From NCBI GenBank assembly GCA_903872875.1, contig CAIQMJ010000836.1:1-5391 (forward strand): DNA of 5,391 nucleotides. The letters run 5' to 3'. The notes under the pieces are model-generated. The model was given only the letters and a program-made list of their open reading frames with translations. It ran no database searches and was not told the DNA's origin. This stretch comes from an uncultured Variovorax sp. (lineage in GTDB: Bacteria > Pseudomonadota > Gammaproteobacteria > Burkholderiales > Burkholderiaceae_C). The translations under genes were made by a program, and so were the position numbers. Positions 1 to 5,071 of this stretch are shown in pieces (positions within the stretch are counted from its first letter, which is position 1; the number at the start of each line of letters is the position of its first letter).

Positions 1-1
1 C

Positions 2-601
2 AGCCGCTACGAGCCGGAAGAAGAAAACCCGATGCTGGGCTTCCGCGGCGCTGCGCGCTACGTGAGCGAAGAGTTCCGCGAGGCCTTCCTGATGGAGTGC
101 GAAGCCATGCGTCGGGTGCGCAACGACATGGGGCTCACCAACGTCCAGATCATGGTGCCTTTCGTGCGCACGCTGGGCCAGGCCGAGCGTGTAACCGGAC
201 TGCTGGCCGAGCAGGGGCTGAAGCGTGGCGAGAACGAGCTCAAGATCATCATGATGTGCGAGGTACCGAGCAATGCCATCCTGGCCGACGAGTTCCTGAA
301 ATACTTCGACGGCTTCTCGATCGGTTCGAACGACCTGACGCAGCTCACGCTCGGCTTGGACCGCGATTCCGGACTGGAACTGCTGGCTGCCGACTTCGAC
401 GAGCGTGATCCTGCCGTCAAGGCGATGCTGAGCCGTGCCATCACCGCGTGCAAGTCAGCGGGCAAGTACGTTGGCATCTGCGGCCAGGGCCCGAGCGACC
501 ATCCCGACTTCGCGCTTTGGCTGGCGGAACAGGGCATCGAGTCGATTTCGCTGAACCCCGACAGCGTGATCGATACCTGGAAGCTGCTGTCGGCGCGCTG
601 A
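2..601 (+). CDS. ppsA: Phosphoenolpyruvate synthase, C-terminal part (5' end outside window)
   Basis: This is the last 199 residues of PEP synthase (pyruvate, water dikinase), a cytoplasmic gluconeogenic enzyme that turns pyruvate, ATP and water into PEP, AMP and phosphate. The frame is open from base 2, so the protein continues upstream; the family is about 790-800 residues long. The fragment is part of the PEP/pyruvate-binding TIM barrel. Visible signatures are RYEPEEENPMLGFRGA at the start, MCEVPSNA (246-280 region) with a metal-binding Glu, GSNDLTQLTLGLDRDS, and GICGQGPSDHPDFA. The Cys codon of the last motif, at 479-481, matches the catalytic proton-donor Cys of the family (Cys751 in E. 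coli). The gene ends in TGA directly followed by TAA (TGATAA). There is no frameshift or truncation at the 3' end. Identity is very secure; only the N-terminal phosphohistidine and ATP-grasp parts cannot be seen. Confidence 0.97.
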   Translation, partial: SRYEPEEENPMLGFRGAARYVSEEFREAFLMECEAMRRVRNDMGLTNVQIMVPFVRTLGQAERVTGLLAEQGLKRGENELKIIMMCEVPSNAILADEFLKYFDGFSIGSNDLTQLTLGLDRDSGLELLAADFDERDPAVKAMLSRAITACKSAGKYVGICGQGPSDHPDFALWLAEQGIESISLNPDSVIDTWKLLSAR

Positions 602-612
602 TAACCTTCTCA

Positions 613-637
613 GGCTGACGCGGGGACCGTGACAGCT
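613..637 (+). other. Imperfect hairpin after ppsA, possible weak terminator
   Basis: An imperfect stem of about ten pairs lies 12 bases after the ppsA stop. The pairs run from 613 with 637 to 623 with 627, with an A-A mismatch (618/632), G-U pairs and the loop GGA. No T-tract follows it, so it is not a textbook intrinsic terminator. It may slow or partly end ppsA transcription before the rpsF promoter, or be coincidental in GC-rich DNA. Confidence 0.3.
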
Positions 638-639
638 GG

Positions 640-669
640 TTGCGATGCTTTTGAAAGCCGGGCTATAAT
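640..669 (+). promoter_or_regulatory. Sigma70-type promoter of the rpsF-priB-rpsR-rplI operon
   Basis: A perfect -10 hexamer TATAAT sits at 664-669. An 18-base spacer separates it from a partial -35 hexamer TTGCGA (640-645, four of six consensus positions). Transcription would start near 674-676, giving a leader of about 72-74 bases before rpsF. The perfect -10 box is striking in a GC-rich sequence and fits a strongly expressed ribosomal protein operon. The -35 choice is less certain than the -10. Confidence 0.72.
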
Positions 670-673
670 GCTT

Positions 674-747
674 GGCTTTGCCTTGCCACACTGCGCCGAC
701 GCTGCGGGTGGCTTAATCCCTTCTACGGAAGACCCACAAGGAGTGCC
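674..747 (+). promoter_or_regulatory. Structured rpsF leader, candidate S6:S18 autoregulatory RNA
   Basis: The predicted 5' untranslated region contains a stem of GCCAC (685-689) with GTGGC (708-712). Inside it GCG (693-695) can pair with CGC (700-702), exposing a CCG trinucleotide at 696-698. A second small hairpin, CTTC/GAAG (720-731), is capped by a UACG tetraloop of the stable UNCG class and ends seven bases before the Shine-Dalgarno AAGGAG (738-743). Leaders of rpsF in many bacteria carry a structure with a conserved CCG that binds the S6:S18 complex and represses translation. The position, the CCG and the presence of both rpsF and rpsR in the operon agree with that. I have not matched it to a covariance model, so the assignment is an inference. 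Confidence 0.5.
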
Positions 748-1122
748 ATGCGTCATTACGAAATCATTTTGCTGATCCATCCGGATCAGAGCGAGCAGGT
801 TCCGGCCATGCTGGAGCGTTACAAGGGCCTGATCACCGCCGGCGGCGGCAAGGTCCATCGCGTGGAAGACTGGGGCCGCCGTCAGCTGGCTTACCAAATC
901 AACAAGCTCAACAAGGCGCACTACCTGTGCGTCAACATCGAAGCCGAACAGGCCGTGATGGGCGAGCTGGAACACGCATTCAAGTTCAACGATGCCGTGC
1001 TGCGTCACCTGACCGTTGTCAAGAAGAAGGCCGACACCGGTCCATCGTCGATGATGAAGACGGTCGAGCGCGAAGAAGCCCGCAAGGCTCAGCAGGCTGA
1101 ATACGCCGCCAACAACAACTGA
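748..1122 (+). CDS. rpsF: 30S ribosomal protein S6
   Basis: The gene encodes 124 residues of S6, which binds 16S rRNA in the platform of the small subunit as a heterodimer with S18. The N-terminus MRHYEIILLIHPDQSEQV is the family start. Further family segments are WGRRQLAYQINK (about 42-53), NKAHYLCVNIEA, and KFNDAVLRHLTV (about 79-90). The C-terminal tail is charged and rich in Ala, Glu and Asn, as is common in proteobacteria. The ATG at 748 is chosen because AAGGAG (738-743) precedes it by four bases and the protein begins exactly where the family does. It is the first gene of a four-gene operon; priB follows after four bases. Expression is probably set by the TATAAT promoter and the leader structure upstream. 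Confidence 0.97.
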   Translation: MRHYEIILLIHPDQSEQVPAMLERYKGLITAGGGKVHRVEDWGRRQLAYQINKLNKAHYLCVNIEAEQAVMGELEHAFKFNDAVLRHLTVVKKKADTGPSSMMKTVEREEARKAQQAEYAANNN

Positions 1123-1126
1123 TCAT

Positions 1127-1429
1127 GTGGCAGCCGCTGCAGCCAATCAGCTCCTGCTGACTGCCTGCGTTGCTGAACTCGGTAACTTGCGTTTCACGCC
1201 GGCCGGCGTGCCCGCCCTGGATCTGAAGCTCGAACACGAGTCGAAGATCGAAGAGGTAGGCGCTACTCGTCAGGTGAAGGCGGCCCTCAAGGCTGTGGCG
1301 TTTGGCGCAGTGGCCGAGCGGCTCGCAAGGCAGGCATTGGGCAGTCTCTGGCGTTTCCAGGGCTTCCTCGCCACACCGGGCAATGCCAAGCATCCCGTGC
1401 TGCACATTCAGGATTTTCAGCAAGATTAA
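1127..1429 (+). CDS. priB: Primosomal replication protein N (PriB)
   Basis: The gene encodes about 100 residues of PriB, a single-domain OB-fold protein related to SSB. It binds single-stranded DNA and PriA so that DnaB can be reloaded at stalled forks. The diagnostic segment is NLRFTPAGVPALDLKLEHES (about residues 20-39), followed by ATRQVKAALKAVAFG and the closing beta-strand region RFQGFLA...HPVLHI. Location between rpsF and rpsR is the conserved proteobacterial position and supports the call. The start is the GTG at 1127, four bases after the rpsF stop. It gives five alanines before NQLLLTA, whereas relatives as I recall them begin almost at that Asn. No Shine-Dalgarno is visible just upstream, so translation probably depends on ribosomes finishing rpsF. 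An ATG at 1125 overlaps but is in another frame and stops after 11 codons. Confidence 0.92.
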   Translation: MAAAAANQLLLTACVAELGNLRFTPAGVPALDLKLEHESKIEEVGATRQVKAALKAVAFGAVAERLARQALGSLWRFQGFLATPGNAKHPVLHIQDFQQD

Positions 1430-1450
1430 TTTTCGAAGAGAGGTCCAGAA

Positions 1451-1732
1451 ATGGCCACGTTCAAGAAATTCAACAAAGACAAGCGCCCGAAGCGCAACAC
1501 CCAGTCGCTTCTGTTCAAGCGCAAGCGCTTCTGCCGTTTCACCGTCGCTGGCGTCGAAGAGATCGACTACAAGGACATCGACACGCTGCGCGATTTCATC
1601 AGCGAAAACGGCAAGATCATCCCCGCGCGCCTGACCGGCACGCGCGCGATCTATCAGCGCCAGCTGAACACCGCGATCAAGCGTGCGCGCTTCCTCGCGA
1701 TGGTTCCGTACAGCGACCAGCACCGCATCTAA
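1451..1732 (+). CDS. rpsR: 30S ribosomal protein S18
   Basis: The gene encodes 93 residues of S18, the rRNA-binding partner of S6 in the 30S platform. Family features are the basic N-terminal tail (FKKFNKDKRPKRNTQS), the KRKRFCRF segment at about 23-30, IDYKDIDTLRDFISENGKI, and the signature PARLTGTRAIYQRQLNTAIKRAR with LAMVPYSD near the end. The length is slightly above that of E. coli S18 (75 residues), because of the N- and C-terminal extensions usual in betaproteobacteria. ATG 1451 follows a purine-rich Shine-Dalgarno AGAGAGG (1437-1443). The gene lies 21 bases after priB, and its TAA stop (1730-1732) overlaps the AAGGAG of rplI, so the two are closely coupled. Confidence 0.97.
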   Translation: MATFKKFNKDKRPKRNTQSLLFKRKRFCRFTVAGVEEIDYKDIDTLRDFISENGKIIPARLTGTRAIYQRQLNTAIKRARFLAMVPYSDQHRI

Positions 1733-1745
1733 GGAGCCAGACACC

Positions 1746-2198
1746 ATGCAAGTCATTCTTCTGGACAAGGTCGTCAACCTTGGAACCCTCGGCGAAATCG
1801 TCAAGGTCAAGGACGGTTACGCACGCAACTTCCTGATCCCGACGGGCCGCGCACGCCGCGCCACCGCCACGAACAAGGCCGAATTCGAAGCCAAGCGCGT
1901 CGAACTCGAAAAGGCTGCTGCTGCTAAGTTGGCCGAATCGCAAGCCCAGGGCGAAAAGCTCTCCGGCACCGCTGTCAAGATCACGCAGAAGGCGGGCGTC
2001 GACGGCCGTCTGTTCGGCTCGGTCACCAACAACGACATCGCCGAAGAGCTCAACAAGCTTGGCTACAAAGTCGCGAAATCGCAGGTGCGCATGCCCAACG
2101 GCCAGATCAAGGTCGTCGGCGACAGCACCGTCAGCGTTGCGCTGCACACCGACGTCGTGGTCGACATCACCGTCACGGTCTACGGCGAAAGCGCCTGA
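1746..2198 (+). CDS. rplI: 50S ribosomal protein L9
   Basis: The gene encodes 150 residues of L9, a two-domain protein at the base of the L1 stalk that binds 23S rRNA. The N-terminal RNA-binding domain is MQVILLDKVVNLGTLGEI followed by VKVKDGYARNFLIPTGRA (about 1-41). A long charged, Ala/Glu/Lys-rich connecting helix follows (about 45-77). The C-terminal domain has the family motif DGRLFGSVTNNDIAEEL (about 90-106) and VRMPNGQIKVVGDSTVSVALH. ATG 1746 is chosen over an upstream in-frame ATG at 1683, because it is nine bases after AAGGAG (1731-1736) and gives the canonical N-terminus; the upstream start lies within rpsR. This is the last gene of the operon, followed by a strong terminator 28 bases later. 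Confidence 0.97.
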   Translation: MQVILLDKVVNLGTLGEIVKVKDGYARNFLIPTGRARRATATNKAEFEAKRVELEKAAAAKLAESQAQGEKLSGTAVKITQKAGVDGRLFGSVTNNDIAEELNKLGYKVAKSQVRMPNGQIKVVGDSTVSVALHTDVVVDITVTVYGESA

Positions 2199-2225
2199 TC
2201 GTCAGTCGCGCTTGTCGCGCGCCGC

Positions 2226-2255
2226 AAAGCCGCCTTCGGGCGGCTTTTGTTTTTT
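2226..2255 (+). terminator. Rho-independent terminator after rplI
   Basis: A perfect nine-pair stem, AAAGCCGCC (2226-2234) with GGCGGCTTT (2239-2247), is closed by a TTCG tetraloop. It is followed by a T-rich tract (2245-2255, one G inside). This is a textbook intrinsic terminator. It ends the rpsF-priB-rpsR-rplI transcript and largely separates dnaB from it. Confidence 0.93.
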
Positions 2256-2301
2256 GGGGCAACCGCAGGTTGTCCTCGTCGCTGCACTGGAAAATCACCG
2301 C

Positions 2302-2310
2302 TTATCCACA
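2302..2310 (+). promoter_or_regulatory. Consensus DnaA box upstream of dnaB
   Basis: TTATCCACA matches the strong DnaA box consensus (TTATNCACA) exactly. It lies in the rplI-dnaB gap, 61 bases before the dnaB start and 10 bases before a weak candidate -35 element. It is a single site: I see no second close match in the gap, and no AT-rich unwinding region, so it does not look like an origin. DnaA acting as a transcription factor on dnaB is plausible but inferred. One nine-base match can also arise by chance. Confidence 0.6.
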
Positions 2311-2320
2311 GCGTTGTCCC

Positions 2321-2350
2321 GTGACGCGTGCCGGGCATGCGCCGTAGCAT
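2321..2350 (+). promoter_or_regulatory. Weak candidate promoter of dnaB
   Basis: GTGACG (2321-2326, four of six matches to TTGACA) and TAGCAT (2345-2350, four of six matches to TATAAT) are separated by 18 bases. A start near 2357 would leave a very short leader before AAGGAG (2361-2366). Some promoter is expected here, because a strong terminator precedes dnaB, but neither element is convincing alone. The rest of the gap holds only a small CAACC/GGTTG hairpin (2260-2272) and the DnaA box. Confidence 0.3.
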
Positions 2351-2370
2351 GACTGGCTGCAAGGAGTGCC

Positions 2371-3777
2371 ATGTCTGCTGTTTTTTCTTATGCCAACAAT
2401 GACCCGTCGTCCGATCGCCAGGTCGCGCAACTGCGCATCCCGCCACACTCCATCGAGGCCGAGTCCAGCGTTCTGGGTGGCTTGCTGCTTGACAACGGCG
2501 CCTGGGACCGCATGGGGGATCTGCTGGTGGACGGCGACTTCTATCGCTATGAACACAAGCTGATCTACGCGGCGATCGGCACGCTGATCAATGCATCGAA
2601 GCCGGCCGACGTGATCACCGTTTTTGAGCAGTTGCAGAGCCTCGGCAAGGCCGACGAGATCGGGGGGTTGCTGTACCTCAACTCGCTGGCGCAGTACGTA
2701 CCTAGTGCAAGCAACATCCGCCGCTATGCCGAGATCGTGCGGGAGCGGTCGATCTTGCGCAAGCTGGTGTCGGCCGCCGACGAGATCGCGACCGAGGCCT
2801 TCAACCCCCAAGGCAAGGCGGTCGACAAGATCCTGGACGAATCCGAGCAGAAGATCTTCAATATCGGCGAAGAAGGCTCGCGGATGAAGCAGGGTTTCCA
2901 GGGTATGCACACCCTGGTGGTCGATCTGCTGGACCGCGTGACCGAAATGGCCGACAACCCGAACGACATCACCGGTGTACCGACTGGCTTCGTCGACCTC
3001 GATAGGATGACTTCTGGCTTCCAGGCCGGCGACATGATTGTGCTGGCCGCGCGCCCATCGATGGGCAAGACCGCCTTCGCGATCAACATCGCTGAGCACG
3101 TGGCGCTCAACGAAGGCTTGCCGGTCGCGGTGTTTTCGATGGAAATGGGTGCGGCGCAGCTCGCAGTGCGTATCGTGGGCTCGATCGGGCGCATTGACCA
3201 AGGGCATCTGCGCACGGGCAAGCTGACCGACGAGGAGTGGCCGCGCCTGACCGAGGCGATCGAGAAATTGCGGAACATCTCGCTGCACATCGACGAGACG
3301 CCAGGCTTGACCACCAGCGAGTTGCGCGCCAACTCACGCCGATTGGCACGTACCTGCGGTCAGCTCGGGCTGATCGTGGTCGACTACCTTCAACTCATGA
3401 GCGTATCGACGGCCATGAACGACGAGAACCGCGCCACGGCCGTGGGTGAAATTTCCCGAGGCCTGAAGATGCTCGCGAAGGAACTGAAGTGCCCGGTGAT
3501 CGCGCTGTCCCAGCTGAGCCGTGGCGTTGAATCGCGTACCGACAAGCGTCCGATGATGAGCGACTTGCGAGAGTCCGGCGCCATCGAACAGGACGCGGAT
3601 GTGATCATGTTCATCTACCGCGACGACTACTACAACAAGGACAGCAAGGAGCCGGGCGTCGCCGAAGTGATCATCAGCAAGCAACGTAACGGTCCGACCG
3701 GCACAGTGAAGCTCGCTTTCTTGAAGTCGATCACCAAGTTCGAGAGCCTGGCGGGCGGCGGCGGGCACGACTACTAA
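2371..3777 (+). CDS. dnaB: Replicative DNA helicase DnaB
   Basis: The gene encodes 468 residues, about the normal length (471 in E. coli), of the hexameric 5'-3' helicase that unwinds the replication fork and recruits primase. The N-terminal domain (about 20-125) opens with LRIPPHSIEAESSVLGGLLL. A linker helix region (about 150-190) leads to the RecA-like ATPase domain. Visible motifs are Walker A ARPSMGKT (227-234, Lys233), the catalytic Glu258 in VFSMEMG, Walker B LIVVDYLQL (Asp338), ALSQLSRG (Gln381), and KQRNGPTG, where Lys437 and Arg439 align by motif with E. coli Lys440 and the arginine finger Arg442. No intein or other insertion interrupts these motifs. ATG 2371 is preceded by AAGGAG (2361-2366). 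The gene is separated from the ribosomal operon by a terminator and converges with the regulator gene downstream. Confidence 0.98.
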   Translation: MSAVFSYANNDPSSDRQVAQLRIPPHSIEAESSVLGGLLLDNGAWDRMGDLLVDGDFYRYEHKLIYAAIGTLINASKPADVITVFEQLQSLGKADEIGGLLYLNSLAQYVPSASNIRRYAEIVRERSILRKLVSAADEIATEAFNPQGKAVDKILDESEQKIFNIGEEGSRMKQGFQGMHTLVVDLLDRVTEMADNPNDITGVPTGFVDLDRMTSGFQAGDMIVLAARPSMGKTAFAINIAEHVALNEGLPVAVFSMEMGAAQLAVRIVGSIGRIDQGHLRTGKLTDEEWPRLTEAIEKLRNISLHIDETPGLTTSELRANSRRLARTCGQLGLIVVDYLQLMSVSTAMNDENRATAVGEISRGLKMLAKELKCPVIALSQLSRGVESRTDKRPMMSDLRESGAIEQDADVIMFIYRDDYYNKDSKEPGVAEVIISKQRNGPTGTVKLAFLKSITKFESLAGGGGHDY

Positions 3778-3792
3778 GCTCCGATGGCCGAC

Positions 3793-3807
3793 CTCCCAGT
3801 CCGGGAG
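3793..3807. other. Short hairpin between convergent genes
   Basis: CTCCC (3793-3797) can pair with GGGAG (3803-3807) around the loop AGTCC. It fills most of the 31-base gap between the dnaB stop and the stop of the regulator on the other strand. Neither side has a T-tract, so a function as a shared terminator is only a suggestion. Confidence 0.25.
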
Positions 3808-3808
3808 A

Positions 3809-4525
3809 TCACCGTGGCGCCGGTCGCGTCGGCGGGCGCAACGCCTGCTCCGCTCGCACCTTGCGCAGCAGGTCGGCCAGCGTCTTGCCGGCTTCGTGGC
3901 GAAAACGCTCAGGCAATACATCCAGGGCCTCGATGCGATCGATGCGGAAGCCTCGGAAGTCGCCGCGGAGCTCGCACCATGCCGACAGCGTCCAGACCTT
4001 GCCCCAGTAGAAACAGCCGAGCGGGCGAACCGTTCGCGCGCTGTCCGAATTGCTTGCGTCGAGGTAGCGTATGCGCAACTTGTGTCGCGCCTGAACCGCC
4101 TCTCGCACCGTCTGAAGCTGTGCGCGCGTCGCGTCGTCGAGTGCGACCGCCGGTGCATAGAGTGCGATCGCTTCCGCGGACGCCCGCGCCGCTGGCGGCA
4201 ACACCGAGAGGATCTTGCCGAGTGCGGCCTCGACATCGCGCGCCATGGCCGGATCGACCCAGCTTTGCGCCAGTCGAGCCGCGGCCACGAGTGCGCGAGC
4301 CTCATCCTGCGTGAACATCAGCGGCGGCAGTTCGAAGCCCGCACCCAGGCGATAGCCGACGCCGGCTTCGCCTTCGATCGGCACACCCTGATGTTGCAGG
4401 TCGGCCACGTCACGGTAGATGGTGCGCTCCGATACCTCGAGCCGCCGGGCGAGCAACGCGGCCGTGGTCAGCCGGCGGCCACGGATCAGCTGCACGACCT
4501 GGAACAACCGGTCGGCACGGCGCAT
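3809..4525 (-). CDS. YafY-type HTH-WYL transcriptional regulator
   Basis: The gene encodes 238 residues of a DeoR-like winged-helix regulator with a WYL domain. The N-terminus RRADRLFQVVQLIRGRRLT and the helix-turn-helix AALLARRLEVSERTIYRDVADL (about 22-43), with wing PIEGEAGVGYRL (49-60), are typical of the YafY group. The WYL domain (about 137-210) shows TVRPLGCFYWGKVWTLSAW, then CELRGDFRGFRIDRIEAL. The core triplet here is W-T-L rather than W-Y-L, which I recall as a common variant in this subgroup. WYL domains are ligand sensors, known or suspected to bind nucleotides or nucleic acids. The length is normal for the family. ATG (first base 4525) is chosen because the domain begins there; GGAACG about ten bases upstream is only a weak Shine-Dalgarno. 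The gene follows the GyrI-like gene by 82 bases and may share its transcript. The target is unknown. Confidence 0.93.
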   Translation of the reverse strand: MRRADRLFQVVQLIRGRRLTTAALLARRLEVSERTIYRDVADLQHQGVPIEGEAGVGYRLGAGFELPPLMFTQDEARALVAAARLAQSWVDPAMARDVEAALGKILSVLPPAARASAEAIALYAPAVALDDATRAQLQTVREAVQARHKLRIRYLDASNSDSARTVRPLGCFYWGKVWTLSAWCELRGDFRGFRIDRIEALDVLPERFRHEAGKTLADLLRKVRAEQALRPPTRPAPR

Positions 4526-4607
4526 CAGGCCGTTCCGCGCGTGATGCGCTCGCCAATGCCCCGCGTGGTGCGCGGCGGACGATGCATCCAGGCGATGGCA
4601 ACCGCGC

Positions 4608-5057
4608 TCACATCACGCCGATGTAGACGGCAACGTCGACGGGACTGCTGTACGCCTCGAAGTCGCTCACATAGCGGCGTTGGATCTCGGGGTGCGCTTC
4701 GCTGTATTGCCATGCCGCCATCCAGGCGCCGAGCACTGCCTGCGGCATTGGACCGTTGGCCTCGAAGACCAGGTAGTCACCGGCTTCGATCTGCGCGCTG
4801 GCACCCTGTGTCACCGCGACGCCGGCCGTCACGTCGAAGGCGCCGTGCGCATCGGACTCGTAACCCGAGTAAACGCCAAAGTTGCGCAGGTCGGTCTGAT
4901 CGCGGTGTGGTGTCAGCCCCATTACGTTGTCGCGAAAAAAACCCGCCCAGAGACCAGGAATACGACCGGTGGCGCGGCTGGCCTCGTCGGCATTCGTGGT
5001 GCGCACCGACGGACCGGCGACCGCAAAGGCATTCAGATGCCGGCGAATGGGCTCCAT
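4608..5057 (-). CDS. GyrI-like / AraC effector-binding domain protein
   Basis: The gene encodes 149 residues of a stand-alone small-molecule-binding domain of the GyrI-like superfamily, of the Cass2 or AraC-effector-binding type. Features include EPIRRHLNAFAVAGPSVRT at the start, GRIPGLWAGFF (31-41), FGVYSGYESDAHGAFDVTAGV (60-80), YLVFEANGPMPQAVLGAWMAAW, and SDFEAYSS (131-138). Glu134 is in the position of the acidic residue that often contacts cationic ligands in this superfamily. No DNA-binding domain is attached. The ATG at 5057 is preferred because AGGA lies nine bases upstream and the protein then starts where relatives do. An in-frame ATG at 5075 overlaps the stop of the upstream gene as ATGA and would add six residues. 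Such proteins can bind drugs or metabolites or protect gyrase; which applies here cannot be told. A functional link with the adjacent WYL regulator is plausible. Confidence 0.87.
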   Translation of the reverse strand: MEPIRRHLNAFAVAGPSVRTTNADEASRATGRIPGLWAGFFRDNVMGLTPHRDQTDLRNFGVYSGYESDAHGAFDVTAGVAVTQGASAQIEAGDYLVFEANGPMPQAVLGAWMAAWQYSEAHPEIQRRYVSDFEAYSSPVDVAVYIGVM

Positions 5058-5066
5058 CTCGATATT

Positions 5067-5070
5067 TCCT
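5067..5070 (-). promoter_or_regulatory. Shine-Dalgarno site deciding the GyrI-like start
   Basis: AGGA on the minus strand, within ACAGGA, lies nine bases before the ATG at 5057. It sits downstream of the alternative ATG at 5075, which has only an AGG directly abutting it. This favours the shorter protein, although reinitiation at the ATGA overlap is not excluded. Confidence 0.55.
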
Positions 5071-5071
5071 G

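Noticed and set aside
1019..1810. 263-codon minus-strand frame opposite priB, rpsR and the rplI start
   Set aside because: Three recognised genes occupy the other strand, so this is a mirror frame.
2260..2272. CAACC/GGTTG hairpin after the rplI terminator
   Set aside because: The stem is only five pairs with no T-tract; it is likely incidental.
2302..2310. Replication origin suggested by the DnaA box near dnaB
   Set aside because: There is only one box, no AT-rich unwinding element and no dnaA, dnaN or gidA nearby.
2302..3288. 328-codon open frame on the minus strand opposite dnaB
   Set aside because: It is antisense to conserved dnaB motifs, rich in Arg, His and Gln, and has no family features.
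3334..4305. 323-codon open frame on the minus strand spanning the dnaB end and the regulator
   Set aside because: It overlaps both dnaB and the regulator gene in a shadow frame and its Arg/Ser-rich translation resembles no protein.
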